Shown here in pieces: positions 63,522-64,000 of a stretch of 64,000 bases of DNA; positions within the stretch are counted from its first letter, which is position 1, and each line of letters opens with the position of its first letter. Both the position numbers and the translations under genes were made by a program. Below the pieces are notes generated by a model that saw nothing but the letters and a program-made list of their open reading frames with translations, made no database searches and was not told the origin of the DNA. Source of the stretch: Serratia sp. H1w (GTDB lineage: Bacteria > Pseudomonadota > Gammaproteobacteria > Enterobacterales > Enterobacteriaceae). The stretch covers positions 62,001 through 126,000 of the forward strand of contig NZ_AYMQ01000041.1 of assembly GCF_000633355.1 (NCBI RefSeq), read 5' to 3'.

Positions 63522-64000
63522 CTAGCGGTGGCCCAATGGCAAAACCGGATAAATCCCACCCAGCACAGTTTCACGACAGGCACCGGTCACCGAAGGCAGA
63601 TTGCCCGATTGACCGGAAACAGTGCGGAAGGCCAGCCAGGCAAAGGCCAACGCCTCCATATCATCGCCACTGACGCCAAATTGATCCGTGGTTGCCACCT
63701 CGGTTCCCGGCAGCAAGGCGGACAGGCGCGCCATCAGTAACGGATTACGAGCGCCGCCACCGCAAACCATCAGCCGCTCGCAGCCTCCCGCCAGCAACAC
63801 CTGCTCGCTAATGGTGGTAGCGGTCAACTCCACCAACGTGCTCATCACATCCACCGGCGTTAAGCCAGGCAACGTCGCCAGCTGTTGTTCCAGCCAACTG
63901 ATATTGAAGTATTCCCGACCGGTACTTTTCGGTGCCGGTAAGGAGAAATAGGGATCGGCCAACATCTGCTGCAACAGCGGTAAACAAACGCGCCCTTCCA
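63522..64000 (-). CDS. anmK: Anhydro-N-acetylmuramic acid kinase AnmK, partial
   Basis: The C-terminal part, about 158 residues, of AnmK, which cleaves and phosphorylates 1,6-anhydro-MurNAc during cell-wall recycling. Visible blocks are [40 protein letters not shown], the ATP-binding [20 protein letters not shown], and the C-terminal [20 protein letters not shown]. The frame stays open to the window edge, so the 5' part lies beyond 64000. It is next to mliC, the E. coli order. Confidence 0.95.
   Translation of the reverse strand, partial: EGRVCLPLLQQMLADPYFSLPAPKSTGREYFNISWLEQQLATLPGLTPVDVMSTLVELTATTISEQVLLAGGCERLMVCGGGARNPLLMARLSALLPGTEVATTDQFGVSGDDMEALAFAWLAFRTVSGQSGNLPSVTGACRETVLGGIYPVLPLGHR

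Overview
The window looks like a piece of an enterobacterial chromosome, most likely Serratia or a close relative in the Yersiniaceae. No rRNA or species marker is present, so this rests on protein similarity recalled from memory and on gene order. The backbone follows the Escherichia coli terminus order: ynfL/ynfM, tus, fumC, manA, ydgA, malI/malX/malY, add, ydgJ, ydgK, rsxABCDGE, nth, dtpA, gstA, tyrS, pdxH, mliC, anmK. A Ter replication-arrest site lies just upstream of tus. Two perfect matS sites (MatP targets) lie inside ydgJ. The segment therefore belongs to the replication-terminus macrodomain. I saw no rRNA, tRNA, CRISPR array, prophage or insertion sequence.

Layout. 1-5.7 kb: divergent ynfL/ynfM, Ter-tus, then a leftward LysR-WYL-VOC gene set and a peroxiredoxin-like gene. 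5.7-15 kb: fumC and manA (no fumA between them), a tandem duplication of ydgA, a LysR/short-chain dehydrogenase divergent pair, and a serine hydrolase broken by a one-base frameshift. 15-22 kb: the malI/malXY locus, a Nudix hydrolase, a DeoR-type regulator and add. 22-24.4 kb: yfeH with a NIPSNAP gene, then ydgJ. 24.6-34.4 kb: an arabinose region (araC, araFGH leftward; araB, araA rightward) plus a family-1 6-phospho-beta-glucosidase. araD is absent here. 34.6-43 kb: ydgK, the rsx electron-transport genes and nth, with a Rob-like regulator and a repeat element lying inside the rsx cluster. 43.5-52.6 kb: dtpA, the sutR(ydcN)/ydcO pair, an APH(6)/hydroxyurea-type kinase, RidA, small metabolic genes, a dapA paralogue and gstA. 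53-61 kb: a LysR gene, a four-gene chaperone/usher fimbrial operon and a LuxR-type regulator, occupying the place where pdxY sits in E. coli. 61-64 kb: tyrS, pdxH, mliC and the 3' part of anmK.

How the genes work together. AraFGH imports L-arabinose, and AraA and AraB convert it to ribulose 5-phosphate; the divergent control region shows two tandem CRP/araI-like modules. MalI/MalX/MalY form the known PTS-permease/beta-lyase locus with recognisable MalI operators. RsxABCDGE forms a membrane electron-transfer complex that resets SoxR. Three families of dispersed intergenic repeats punctuate gene ends: short GGGCGC palindromes, a roughly 155-bp composite element, and a roughly 120-bp element with terminal inverted repeats.
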